From: an uncultured Acinetobacter sp.
GTDB taxonomy: Bacteria; Pseudomonadota; Gammaproteobacteria; Pseudomonadales; Moraxellaceae
Assembly (NCBI GenBank): GCA_913777945.1
Contig: CAJYTY010000012.1
Span: forward strand, 1-64,000
DNA: 64,000 bases
Reading direction: 5' to 3'
In this document: positions 8,778 to 16,645 of the stretch, piece after piece
How positions within the stretch are numbered: position 1 is the first letter of the stretch
Layout: each line of letters begins with the position of its first letter
Notes under the pieces: model-generated
Databases searched by the model: none
What the model saw: only the letters and a program-made list of their open reading frames with translations
Told to the model about the DNA's origin: nothing
Program-made: the position numbers and the translations under genes

Positions 8778-9680
8778 TAATTTGATAACTTGGGCATCAA
8801 ATCCACCTAACTCTATAAATCTATTCATAACTGCCACACGCGCACTAATCTCATCCATCTGACTTAAAAAATATTTTACCATCAACTTATCTTCCAATAA
8901 CTTAATGCAATGCATCTTAGTTTCCACCAAACTGCGACACAGATAGCCCAACCATTTTTTCCATAGTATCTTGTCATAACGTTTAATTGTTTAAATATGT
9001 TAATTTTTTCTCGTGAGTGAACTTTCAAATCTTTCTAAAGTTTTACATTTTTCTGGATAAAATTACTTATATACTTGCCGATCTGCAGTTACCTGAAGGC
9101 ATCGTTTTGTGTCATAAGCACCATCTTTATAGATAGAATTGATTGGTTTATCTAAAGGAATTTGAGCAAGTAAATCTTGTAGTGCTCATGAAGCACTAAC
9201 ATTATTGGTCGTGAGTTGTACAATAACTATTTCAAAGTTTTTATCATTTATAGCAAGACGAAGTTTACGTTATTGGTAATTATATTCATATCCATGTTTC
9301 TTACATTTCCATTCATCTTCATTTGAAAATTTCAAACCTGTAGAGTTCACGAGTAGATGGAAGACATTACGACTTTTTTTATAGCCTAACGCAATATTGG
9401 TATGCATTTGTTTTCTGCACAGTATTGAATAATCTAGCGCTATCCAATCTAATCTACAAAGTTTAATCAGGCTTTGTACAAAGCCAGTGACTATATGTAA
9501 AGAATGACAGAATATAGATTTGATCATCAAGCAGCTTTGAATAGCTATATTCAAGTAAGTTTAACTTCGTTGATGTTTTCCTTATGGTTGAGCATATCAA
9601 TGAGTCGATGGATCAAACCAGATGGAGTTATTAACTCGATTAATTAAGGCTCGTTTATATAGACCAATTAATTGCACGAT
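8778..9680 (-). pseudogene. Decayed IS5-family transposase
   Basis: Pieces of an IS5-family transposase are readable in order on the minus strand. The N-terminal piece (YKRALINR, SIWFDPST, then stops) is at about 9570-9660. A 94-codon open piece at 9270-9554 reads AIQSCLMIKSIF, GFVQSLIKL and LLVNSTGLKF. The middle, with QLTTNNVS and YKDGAYDTK, is at about 9080-9260. The C-terminal part, with WKKWLGYLCRSLVETKMHCIK and a tail DAQVIK, is at about 8780-8960. At least six stop codons and several shifts break the frame, so the copy is inactive and old. No terminal inverted repeats could be fixed. Confidence 0.85.
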
Positions 9681-9821
9681 AGATTTTAGAGAGGCTCATT
9701 CATTTGCGAATTATATTGTGGAATAAGATATTATCGCTAGGTTTATGCAATAAAGCCTCGTGTAACTATAAAGCAGACTCAAATCTAGAAAACGTTTAAA
9801 ATTAATTACTCGATGGCTGTT

Positions 9822-9866
9822 TCAAAATAAAGAAGGGCCTAACAATATGACTAAAGTTAGGACCCT
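9822..9866 (-). terminator. Rho-independent terminator of the hfa-like operon
   Basis: On the minus strand, GGGTCCTAAC (9856-9865) pairs with GTTAGGCCC (9835-9843), with one bulged base, around a 12 nt loop. TTCTTTATTTT follows. It lies 22 bp beyond the stop of the last gene of the operon. Confidence 0.75.
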
Positions 9867-9887
9867 GAAGAATCAAATGTGAGGGTA

Positions 9888-10508
9888 TTACTTCACAACA
9901 ACAGAAATACCACCTGTGTTCACTGCACCCACTGCTGAAGTACTAATACCATTGATCCGGTTCACTAAGCTCGCGGTATTGACCGATGCATCAATTGAAC
10001 CTGAGTTGTAGGCAATGTTTGCAGCGCTATAATTGCTGAGTGTTTCATCGAGTGAGTTTTCAAAGTTAGAGCCATAAGCAGAGTTAAACGCACTGCCGTA
10101 AGAACTGCTATTTGAATACCAGCCCCAACCTGAAGATCTTGTAGCACCTCTAGCTGCAGCCATTGATGCTGATTCTGCACCTGAACTAGCAGCACTTAAA
10201 CTGCCTTGTTCCAAATAAATATCGCCAGTGTTGGCTGCACCTAAAGCAGATGTTTCAACCGCGATGGTACCTCCAACATTTCTGAGTGAGTTGAATGCTC
10301 CCAAAGTATTGACAGATGCATCTACATCACCTGTATTCACAGCAACATTAAAAGCAGTACTGGTCGTGTTATCTGCATATCGAGCTAATGCATTGATGAC
10401 ACTTGTCGCACCTGAATTAACGCTGATCTGCATAGGGGATGCATTCGCCATAGCTGCGGTTGAAAGGAAGGCTGCGGCTAAGGCAATTTTTGTGATAGTC
10501 GTTTTCAT
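9888..10508 (-). CDS. Secreted, internally repeated surface protein (HfaD/curlin-like candidate)
   Basis: A 206-residue exported protein. The signal peptide (MKTTITKIALAAAF...MANA, cleavage near residue 23) is followed by a mature part rich in Ala, Ser, Asn, Gly and Thr with no cysteine. Two internal repeats are plain: about residues 54-98 and 164-206 share N-x-A-x-N-[TS]-G-x-[VI]-DASVNT and end in TSA[LV]GA[AV]NTG. The middle holds a Ser/Gly/Tyr stretch with two Trp residues. Short repeats built on Asn-Thr-Gly with alternating hydrophobic residues suggest a beta-solenoid or amyloid-like fold. It follows a CsgG/HfaB-type export gene, so it is a likely substrate. Its third place in the operon corresponds to hfaD in Caulobacter, although HfaD is longer. 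I do not recognise a named family. AAAGGA provides the ribosome site. Confidence 0.7.
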   Translation of the reverse strand: MKTTITKIALAAAFLSTAAMANASPMQISVNSGATSVINALARYADNTTSTAFNVAVNTGDVDASVNTLGAFNSLRNVGGTIAVETSALGAANTGDIYLEQGSLSAASSGAESASMAAARGATRSSGWGWYSNSSSYGSAFNSAYGSNFENSLDETLSNYSAANIAYNSGSIDASVNTASLVNRINGISTSAVGAVNTGGISVVVK

Positions 10509-10531
10509 AGTTGTATTCCTTTTTTTGTTTT

Positions 10532-10555
10532 GAAGTACTCCTCGCTGAGTACTTC
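10532..10555 (-). promoter_or_regulatory. Hairpin in the leader of the repeat-protein gene
   Basis: A perfect 9-bp inverted repeat GAAGTACTC/GAGTACTTC with a 6 nt loop lies 23 bp upstream of the start codon at 10508, in the 86 bp gap after the CsgG/HfaB-like gene. In the direction of the genes it is followed by A-rich sequence rather than T, so it is not a terminator for this strand. It may be an mRNA processing or stability element raising the level of the secreted product. On the plus strand it is followed by six T, so it could stop antisense transcripts. Confidence 0.6.
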
Positions 10556-10594
10556 TTTTTTATAATGGTAGCGAGCCCATTTACTGCAAATTCT

Positions 10595-11770
10595 TTAGTC
10601 GCGCTGAATGCTCGACCAGTAGTTGTCTTCAAACCCAGGTACCGCATCGGTCAGGAGTTTTTCTTGTTCAGCATCACTGTTTTCTGGAACCACTTTCGCT
10701 GGTGGCGTAACCGCTGGTTTCATGCTGATGTACTTGATCAGATCTTTCTTATTCAGTTCAGAATTGCCATCTGGATTACTAATCAAGTTCGAATCTTTTT
10801 CCTTCATGGGCTGTATATCTTTATTGGGTACATTGGCCGGTTTATTTTTTTCAGTCGACGGATTTGTTTTGGTCAGTGACGATTCTGTCACGCCACTGGT
10901 CACTGGTGTTTTTTGCTGCTGTGTCTCTTTATATTTGTAGAGTGCCACCGAACTCTGGGTGAGACTTAAACGCCCAAATTCGGGTGGAATGGTGTTGCGA
11001 CAGCCTTCAAATGTGGATGGCGGCACGACCTGACTAAGCAGCTCAAACGTGGCCAGATTGAGCATTTGACGCAGTGCAAAATTGGTTGCTTCACGTTCAC
11101 CTTTACCAATTTGAATGTTTAAAAGTGTTCGTCCTGCAAAACGACCCGCGCTAATCCCGTAATCTTGCGCGACGATTTGTTTTTGCAAAGATACATTCCC
11201 CACCACTTTACTGGTGCGTGCATCGGTTAAGGACAAATCAAGACCAACGATAATCCGGGTCTGACTGTAATTTGGCCCTACTCCACCAATTTGCATATCA
11301 AAACCACCACCTGGGATAAAATCCAAACTATTAATACTGCCTGTCACATAGTAATTAGAAGCTTGAATCATACGCGGATCACGAATCCCCCATTTGGCTT
11401 CACTTTCAATAATGCGTGGGTCACGTCGGTTGAGTAAACTCACACCCGCGCGGAACAAGGCCGACTGCACCATATCTCCTGCACCTTGAGTGACCAATTT
11501 ACCTGTGCCACCGTCAGTCACGACGTCCTTACCTGTCTGATCTAGAATGGCACCTACAGAAAAGTTGACGTCATTACGTATTTGACCTTTTAAGCACGAC
11601 AATGCCATGTCAAAAGGAGTAAAAATGTCTGTAATTGCTGGCCCTTGAACGAGGCTTACAGGTTCTTTATTTGAAACCGCTAAGCCAGTACAACCGCTCA
11701 GGAAAGCGCTGAAAAATATCGTGGTACCCACCGAAGATATTTTGATTTTATTGGAAGTAAGATTCAGCAT
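10595..11770 (-). CDS. hfaB: CsgG/HfaB-family outer-membrane export lipoprotein
   Basis: A 391-residue predicted lipoprotein with lipobox LSGC (Cys27). The region from about 40 to 265 has the CsgG/HfaB pattern: repeated alpha/beta segments, DFIPGGGFDMQIGGVG in the pore-forming part, GLDLSLTDARTSKVVG, and a C-terminal helix REATNFALRQMLNLATFELLSQV. In curli systems CsgG is the outer-membrane pore for the fibre subunit, and in Caulobacter HfaB does this for holdfast anchor proteins. Beyond residue 270 there is a low-complexity Lys/Pro/Ser/Asn tail of about 120 residues that CsgG of E. coli does not have. The start overlaps the end of the upstream gene by 7 bp (ATGCTGA). The symbol reflects family resemblance and gene order, not proven function. 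Confidence 0.78.
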   Translation of the reverse strand: MLNLTSNKIKISSVGTTIFFSAFLSGCTGLAVSNKEPVSLVQGPAITDIFTPFDMALSCLKGQIRNDVNFSVGAILDQTGKDVVTDGGTGKLVTQGAGDMVQSALFRAGVSLLNRRDPRIIESEAKWGIRDPRMIQASNYYVTGSINSLDFIPGGGFDMQIGGVGPNYSQTRIIVGLDLSLTDARTSKVVGNVSLQKQIVAQDYGISAGRFAGRTLLNIQIGKGEREATNFALRQMLNLATFELLSQVVPPSTFEGCRNTIPPEFGRLSLTQSSVALYKYKETQQQKTPVTSGVTESSLTKTNPSTEKNKPANVPNKDIQPMKEKDSNLISNPDGNSELNKKDLIKYISMKPAVTPPAKVVPENSDAEQEKLLTDAVPGFEDNYWSSIQRD

Positions 11771-12186
11771 AGTGGTACGTCCGAGTGAGTGCTTAAATTA
11801 GGGCAATTCTGATTTTGTTGTTGTGTACTCGAATTGATTGACCCTTCATTAAAGGCAGAGGTTGAAAGTTTTATACCACTGTTATTTGAACCATTAATTG
11901 TGAGTGAGTTCGTCGAGGTATCGAGTGCTCCAATCGACGTTGAACTGGTATTGTTTTGCGTTTCAATATTATTGGTGGTATTTACATTGTTGGTGGTATT
12001 TAACGTTGTTTTTCCCAAGCCAGAATAATAATCAGAATCCATAAGCTCAATTAAATTGGCTTGATAAAGGTTTTCACTAGATCGTGTGCTTGATGCTTTC
12101 CAGCGGTAGCTCCAGTCATCGGTAGCATGTGTATTTCCTAGAAAACACAAACATATTAAAGCGACATTGATTGCTGATAGTTTCAT
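11764..12186 (-). CDS. Small secreted Asn/Thr-rich protein, HfaA/curlin-like candidate
   Basis: A 140-residue exported protein with a signal peptide (MKLSAINVALICLCFLGNTHA). The mature part begins with TDDWSYRWKASS and then becomes Asn/Thr/Ser-rich, with NTTNNVNTTNN, IGALDTSTNSLTINGSNNSG and a C-terminal CPNL...PLC cysteine pair. The composition and the T-x-N-N/ING-x-N pattern resemble HfaA and curlin-type fibre subunits. It is first in an operon with a CsgG/HfaB-type exporter and overlaps it by 7 bp, which matches the Caulobacter hfaABD order. A ribosome site (AGGACGG) stands before the ATG. Family membership is judged by eye and is not certain. Confidence 0.6.
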   Translation of the reverse strand: MKLSAINVALICLCFLGNTHATDDWSYRWKASSTRSSENLYQANLIELMDSDYYSGLGKTTLNTTNNVNTTNNIETQNNTSSTSIGALDTSTNSLTINGSNNSGIKLSTSAFNEGSINSSTQQQNQNCPNLSTHSDVPLC

Positions 12187-13392
12187 AATCTTTACCGTCC
12201 TTTTTTATCTAGATCTTTTTCTAATTAGCTTCCTTCCACAGTTAATAATTCTAGAAAATAATTTTTGCAAATACAAAACAAATAAAATAAAGCAACCTAA
12301 AAACACAATTTACCTTCAATCTATTTAAAGCATATATTATTGTTTTAAATAATATTAATATATTTTAAAAACAGTGTAACAAATTATTTTTAAAATATTT
12401 TCTCATAAAATTAAAATATAATTATCAATAAAATAATTTGTAAAAAAATCATTAATCAAATTTAAAATTGATTAATTTTTTATTAAAAAAAATATAATTC
12501 TAAAATTAAGTTTATGTTTTATATTGAATTTTTAAAAAAATGAAACTTAAAAAATAACATTATTAATATATTTATTATTATCTAATTGTTACTTTTTGAT
12601 AATGAATCTTATTTCTAATATTGTATGAATCAAATAATTATTAAGAAATCATTAGAAATTTATCTAATATAAAAATTAAATAACTAAAAATAAAATTTTT
12701 ATATGAAGAATACTTTAATTATACTTTAAAATAAAATCAAAATTTTAATCACTAATAATTTAACCTATAAATATCAAAAAAGATATATTATACCATAACA
12801 ATTAAAATACTGACTTTTACTTGAATTGCCATTTAGTTAATATTTTATTTAAAATACAATCAACTAGGAAATAAAAAATTTATTAAAAGATAAAAATATT
12901 CTTATAGAATTGAGCGCATCATTAGCATCTTTAAAAAAAATTATTAGTTTGAATCGTAAAAACATTCTATATTTATTGTCTATATTTAAATGAAAGATAC
13001 ATTGATTTAAGTTTAAATCGTTTTAAGTTATTAACGTAACGCTCATCAATTTCTTTTTGAAATTGGAGCAATCTCGATCTGGTTAGCTGTAATTTTCCAT
13101 AAATGCTATTGATTATAATTACATTTTTAAACTTCATAAAATCAAATTTACCTGATTAGACATTGATCTGATAAAAGCTTAATTAAAGTTAAAGAGCTGA
13201 GTACGTAGTTATTCAAATTAAATCGATCTCCATACAACTATAAGATTTAATTAATTTCTTTAACAATTTTGGATTCATATGAACAGAACTTAATCAAACC
13301 ATCCAAACTGATAAAACATGTCAGCTTAACTTGTATTCTTATACCTTATATCTTTTCGATGCGATCATCAGTATAAAATTAAAATTAATCGA
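12187..13392. other. 1.2 kb gene-free, extremely AT-rich interval
   Basis: No open frame worth calling, no RNA gene and no repeat array is seen. Most of the interval is poly(A/T)-like sequence with very few G or C, apart from about 13,010-13,350, which is slightly less biased. It carries the promoter of the hfa-like operon near 12,190-12,300 and the 3' end region of the AraC gene. Such sequence is a typical target for H-NS-type silencing proteins (inference). Confidence 0.6.
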
Positions 13393-14418
13393 TTAGCTTT
13401 GTATATCTTCTTGTTTAAGATTTTTTCTAAATTGTAAGGGTGTAATATTCATCCAAGATTTGAAAGCACGTTGAAAAGCACTTTGTTCAGAATATCCAAG
13501 CAGATCTGCGACTTGATTAATCGTAAGTTTCTCATTTTCAAGATATGTGACCGCTAATTTTTTTCTGACTTTATTTACACATACGTTAAAGTTTAATTTT
13601 CTTTGAAAAAGTTTATTTTTAAGTGTATGCGTTGAAATATTTAAATAATTTGCCACATTATTTAAGGTGATTTCTTTGATACAATGCATAATACATATTT
13701 CAAGTCTTTGCTCAAAATCGTGATTTGAAGGCAAATCTAAAATATGCCGATTTGCTTCCTGTTTAAGTATCTTATATAAAATCGGATCCTTTGTGGGTAA
13801 GCGTATACTTTCTAAATGGGAAGCTGACATCACAACAGAAATAATTGGGCTGTTGAAATGAACAGGACATCCTAATATTTTTTCATAAAAATCAGAATTT
13901 TCCGGCTTATCGTAATAAAATGAAATCTTTTCTAATTTTAATTCTTGTGGATCAATAATTTGTCTAGCAATCTCAATATAAGTAAAAACAATGACCTCAT
14001 CGACTAAGAGACCAGCTTTTTCATGAAAATCAGACCATACAAACTCAATCAGGTCATTTTTAACTTTTAAACTACCCGAATTGTAATCTACAATTAAACG
14101 CTCATAGTAGATAAAATCCATAGCAGCTTGATATAAATTTTCTCGTGCAAGAATAAGATAACCTGTTAGCCCAGCACAGGAAATATTTGCATGTTTTGTA
14201 ATTTTAATACTTAAATCAGGAACAGGATATTGTTCATAAAGTTCATAAATAATTTTTTGCCATGTCGAAAAGGGTACACGATCATAAATATTATTGAGTG
14301 ATAAATAACGAGAATCATGAAAATAAGATCTACAGCTTTCTGGAACTTTTAAATTGTAAGATTTACAAAAATCCACAATCATGAGTAATAAAAGTACAGT
14401 CACCGAAGTTTTTATCAT
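13393..14418 (-). CDS. AraC-family transcriptional regulator
   Basis: A 341-residue regulator with a C-terminal AraC HTH pair (about 240-335): ITLNNVANYLNISTHTLKNKL and the second helix-turn-helix LTINQVADLLGYSEQSAFQRAFKSW with the usual ITPLQFRK end. The N-terminal 200 residues resemble the arabinose-binding-like domain of the OruR/ArgR-type AraC proteins rather than a cupin sugar sensor. The N-terminus is hydrophobic (TVLLLLMIVDF) and could be a membrane segment or an over-extended start. The gene sits 65 bp after the second chaperone of the fimbrial operon on the same strand, so it may be its last gene and an autogenous regulator. The effector is unknown. Confidence 0.8.
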   Translation of the reverse strand: MIKTSVTVLLLLMIVDFCKSYNLKVPESCRSYFHDSRYLSLNNIYDRVPFSTWQKIIYELYEQYPVPDLSIKITKHANISCAGLTGYLILARENLYQAAMDFIYYERLIVDYNSGSLKVKNDLIEFVWSDFHEKAGLLVDEVIVFTYIEIARQIIDPQELKLEKISFYYDKPENSDFYEKILGCPVHFNSPIISVVMSASHLESIRLPTKDPILYKILKQEANRHILDLPSNHDFEQRLEICIMHCIKEITLNNVANYLNISTHTLKNKLFQRKLNFNVCVNKVRKKLAVTYLENEKLTINQVADLLGYSEQSAFQRAFKSWMNITPLQFRKNLKQEDIQS

Positions 14419-14483
14419 TAAATTTCATTCTATTTGGGATTAAGTTCAATCAAAAAATGAGTAAGTTATACTTACATTAAGAT

Positions 14484-15224
14484 TTATTTAAACTTATAGT
14501 AAAGATATTTAAATGAATATGCAAAGCCATCGTCTCCAATAAGGCTAAAATCGATCTGCTTCATTTGGTCAGGGATATGATCGATTGGGTAAACCTGTCG
14601 AGATTTTGGTGCAAGCATCTGTTCAAGGTTTGCCTGAACTGGTATTGAATGTTGGTCTGATCTTAATATCATTTCGGAAAAAGAAATAAAGTATGCACTC
14701 GGATTTTCACTGATCAAATACTGTTGACCATCTATTGTCTTAAAAGAAAATTTCAGCTGCGCTGCAACAGCTTGAAGATCCATTTTTGGAACTTTTTTAG
14801 GTCGATAAAAAAGTTTTAACTGCGTTTGCATGGTGAGATCAAGTTGGTTGTCGGTATTCGAACCGGTGAACACTGACGATTTTCCCGGTACCTCATATAA
14901 ATTGAGCCAAAATTGTGATTCCTGATCTGTATCTTGTTTTTCACCTGTGTAGATAATCTTTAAAACCTGTACAGCTCCACTCTGCATTTTAAAGACAGGA
15001 GGATTGATCAAAAAAGGTGCCTGTTTTGTATTTGGATCTCCAGCACCATCATCCACCCATGCTTGTACCAATACTGGATAATGATTTTTATTGACCACAA
15101 TAAATGATCGAGATGATTCAGAACTATTGTAAATCACACGTGTATTTTCAGGAAGCAATCCGGCTAGTGCGGCCTTACAGGTATACATACAGCAACTTAT
15201 TAATATAAAAAAGAAGATTTTCAT
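14484..15224 (-). CDS. Second PapD-like fimbrial chaperone (CupA5-like)
   Basis: A 246-residue periplasmic chaperone. The signal peptide ends near CKAALA. The N-terminal Ig domain shows ENTRVIYNSSESSRSFIVVNKNHYPVLVQAWVD (read across residues 23-58), the fold-defining FLINPPVFKM, and QFWLNLYEVPG, followed by KLFYRPKKV. These are the strand and subunit-binding elements of FGS-type chaperones. Its start overlaps the adhesin stop (ATGA), so the two are translationally coupled. A dedicated chaperone after the tip adhesin is the arrangement of cupA4-cupA5, and it suggests this one serves the adhesin while the first chaperone serves the major pilin. Confidence 0.88.
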   Translation of the reverse strand: MKIFFFILISCCMYTCKAALAGLLPENTRVIYNSSESSRSFIVVNKNHYPVLVQAWVDDGAGDPNTKQAPFLINPPVFKMQSGAVQVLKIIYTGEKQDTDQESQFWLNLYEVPGKSSVFTGSNTDNQLDLTMQTQLKLFYRPKKVPKMDLQAVAAQLKFSFKTIDGQQYLISENPSAYFISFSEMILRSDQHSIPVQANLEQMLAPKSRQVYPIDHIPDQMKQIDFSLIGDDGFAYSFKYLYYKFK

Positions 15225-16645
15225 TGTATCTTGACCAGTACTGTAGCAGTGGCATATACCCTTCCTGCTGTAGCGGCACCTTTGGGTAGTTTCTTCAAAA
15301 CTGCACGATAAGGAATTCGGTATAACGTATGGTTGGCTACAGGCGAACCGATCACTTGAGCATTTTGCGTCAGTGAGTACCAGCCAGCCGAATTTCCGCT
15401 TGGATAATTAATTGCACTGTAACAGTATCCACTACATCCTGTTCCAAAGGTGGCTGGAAATGTACCCGTTAAGCCTGGCTGGCCCACAAAATTCATGGTG
15501 GTGTTATTGGCTGGGTTGGTCAGATAAATTCCGACATTTTGAGCTAAGCTCGGATCTTGTCCGTATTGGTTTGAGATTAAGGCACTCACTCCTGTAGAGG
15601 AATTGACCAAACCTAAGGTTTGCGCGGCATCGTAACTTGAAGAGGAGACCTGTATACCGATGGCATTCTGCCCGGACGATATCCCTCTTTGGGCGCTATT
15701 ATGACATTGTACCTGTACCTCAAAATCTGCTGAAACCTCTCCTCCATCGTTCAAAGCCTGCGTATTGGTTTTCGGAAAATTCACCACAGGTGTGGTAAAA
15801 GTAGTTAAGCATGAATTCGACGGCGGGCTCATACTTACTGCATTATATAATGTGTAACCAATACCATTATCCGCTCCCCAGAAAGCGAAGTTCGTTGTAT
15901 GACTTTCTCCAATTTCATCGTGACCAAACGTGACAGGTTGTGGACCAATACCATTGGTTTTATTACTCAACTGAATATACGCTGCTGGGCCCGAGTAACT
16001 ATATATTCCACTAGATAGCCAAGGCTTAACCACGCCTGTATTGGTTTCAGGGTTGGTTTGTATGCGTATTAGCTCTGCTTGTAAGTTTGGAATATGTTTG
16101 AGTCGAATACAAATTTTACCCACCGCACAGCCATTTGCACCTGAGCCAGTTTCGTAATTCACGGGAATATCCTGATAATATTGAGTAACGACCTTTCCCG
16201 CCATCGTTAATCTAAGACCAAGAAGCTGTGCCGCGGTATAAAATACACCAGATTGCCCACCTGCATCCGTTGTCGCAACTTCGGTACGACCACCGTAAAA
16301 ATCATCTCCATTGGTTGAGACAAGAAAGGTGATGTAGTTCTGGTCGCCCTCATCGCATGTCCATAGAATAGACTCTGAATTGGCATTTCTTGCACGAAAC
16401 TCTGTTGGTGCAACCACCGTACTGGCAATCACGCTACCTAATGGCTGTATCGCCTGATTCATTAGTTGCACATTACCAAATCGAATTTTTGCCGCACTCC
16501 AGTCATCTGTTTCCAGATATTGAGGTGATCTATTCATTGTGCATTGTGCCCAGCCTTGACTAGACACTAGCAGTATCAATAGCGACACAAAACTTAAAAC
16601 TATACGTTTAAAATGTGATTGAAGACCTGTATGAAGAAGGAACAT
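15221..16645 (-). CDS. Two-domain fimbrial tip adhesin (CupA4-like)
   Basis: A 474-residue exported protein with a signal peptide (hydrophobic to about residue 33, QGWAQC). An N-terminal receptor-binding-like domain spans about residues 35-255: ILWTCDEGDQNYITFLVSTN, GGRTEV and a CAVGKICIRL disulfide candidate. A C-terminal pilin domain (about 275-474) begins near CLTTFTTPVVNFPKT and ends in YRIPYRAVLKKL...VYATATVLVKIQ, with the alternating terminal strand that a chaperone would bind. This layout is that of tip adhesins such as FimH and CupA4. The start codon follows the usher stop directly (TAAATG). The receptor is not predictable. Confidence 0.82.
   Translation of the reverse strand: MFLLHTGLQSHFKRIVLSFVSLLILLVSSQGWAQCTMNRSPQYLETDDWSAAKIRFGNVQLMNQAIQPLGSVIASTVVAPTEFRARNANSESILWTCDEGDQNYITFLVSTNGDDFYGGRTEVATTDAGGQSGVFYTAAQLLGLRLTMAGKVVTQYYQDIPVNYETGSGANGCAVGKICIRLKHIPNLQAELIRIQTNPETNTGVVKPWLSSGIYSYSGPAAYIQLSNKTNGIGPQPVTFGHDEIGESHTTNFAFWGADNGIGYTLYNAVSMSPPSNSCLTTFTTPVVNFPKTNTQALNDGGEVSADFEVQVQCHNSAQRGISSGQNAIGIQVSSSSYDAAQTLGLVNSSTGVSALISNQYGQDPSLAQNVGIYLTNPANNTTMNFVGQPGLTGTFPATFGTGCSGYCYSAINYPSGNSAGWYSLTQNAQVIGSPVANHTLYRIPYRAVLKKLPKGAATAGRVYATATVLVKIQ

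Noticed and set aside
9270..9554. Open frame of 94 codons on the minus strand as an independent gene
   Set aside because: Its sequence is an internal piece of an IS5-family transposase with readable decayed parts on both sides.
10228..10533. Plus-strand open frame of 101 codons opposite the repeat protein
   Set aside because: It mirrors the Ala/Ser-rich codons of the minus-strand gene, has no ribosome site, and the minus-strand product has a signal peptide and repeats.
13393..14418. AraC regulator as a membrane-bound ToxR-like protein because of its hydrophobic N-terminus
   Set aside because: The HTH is C-terminal and the hydrophobic stretch is short and may precede the real start.
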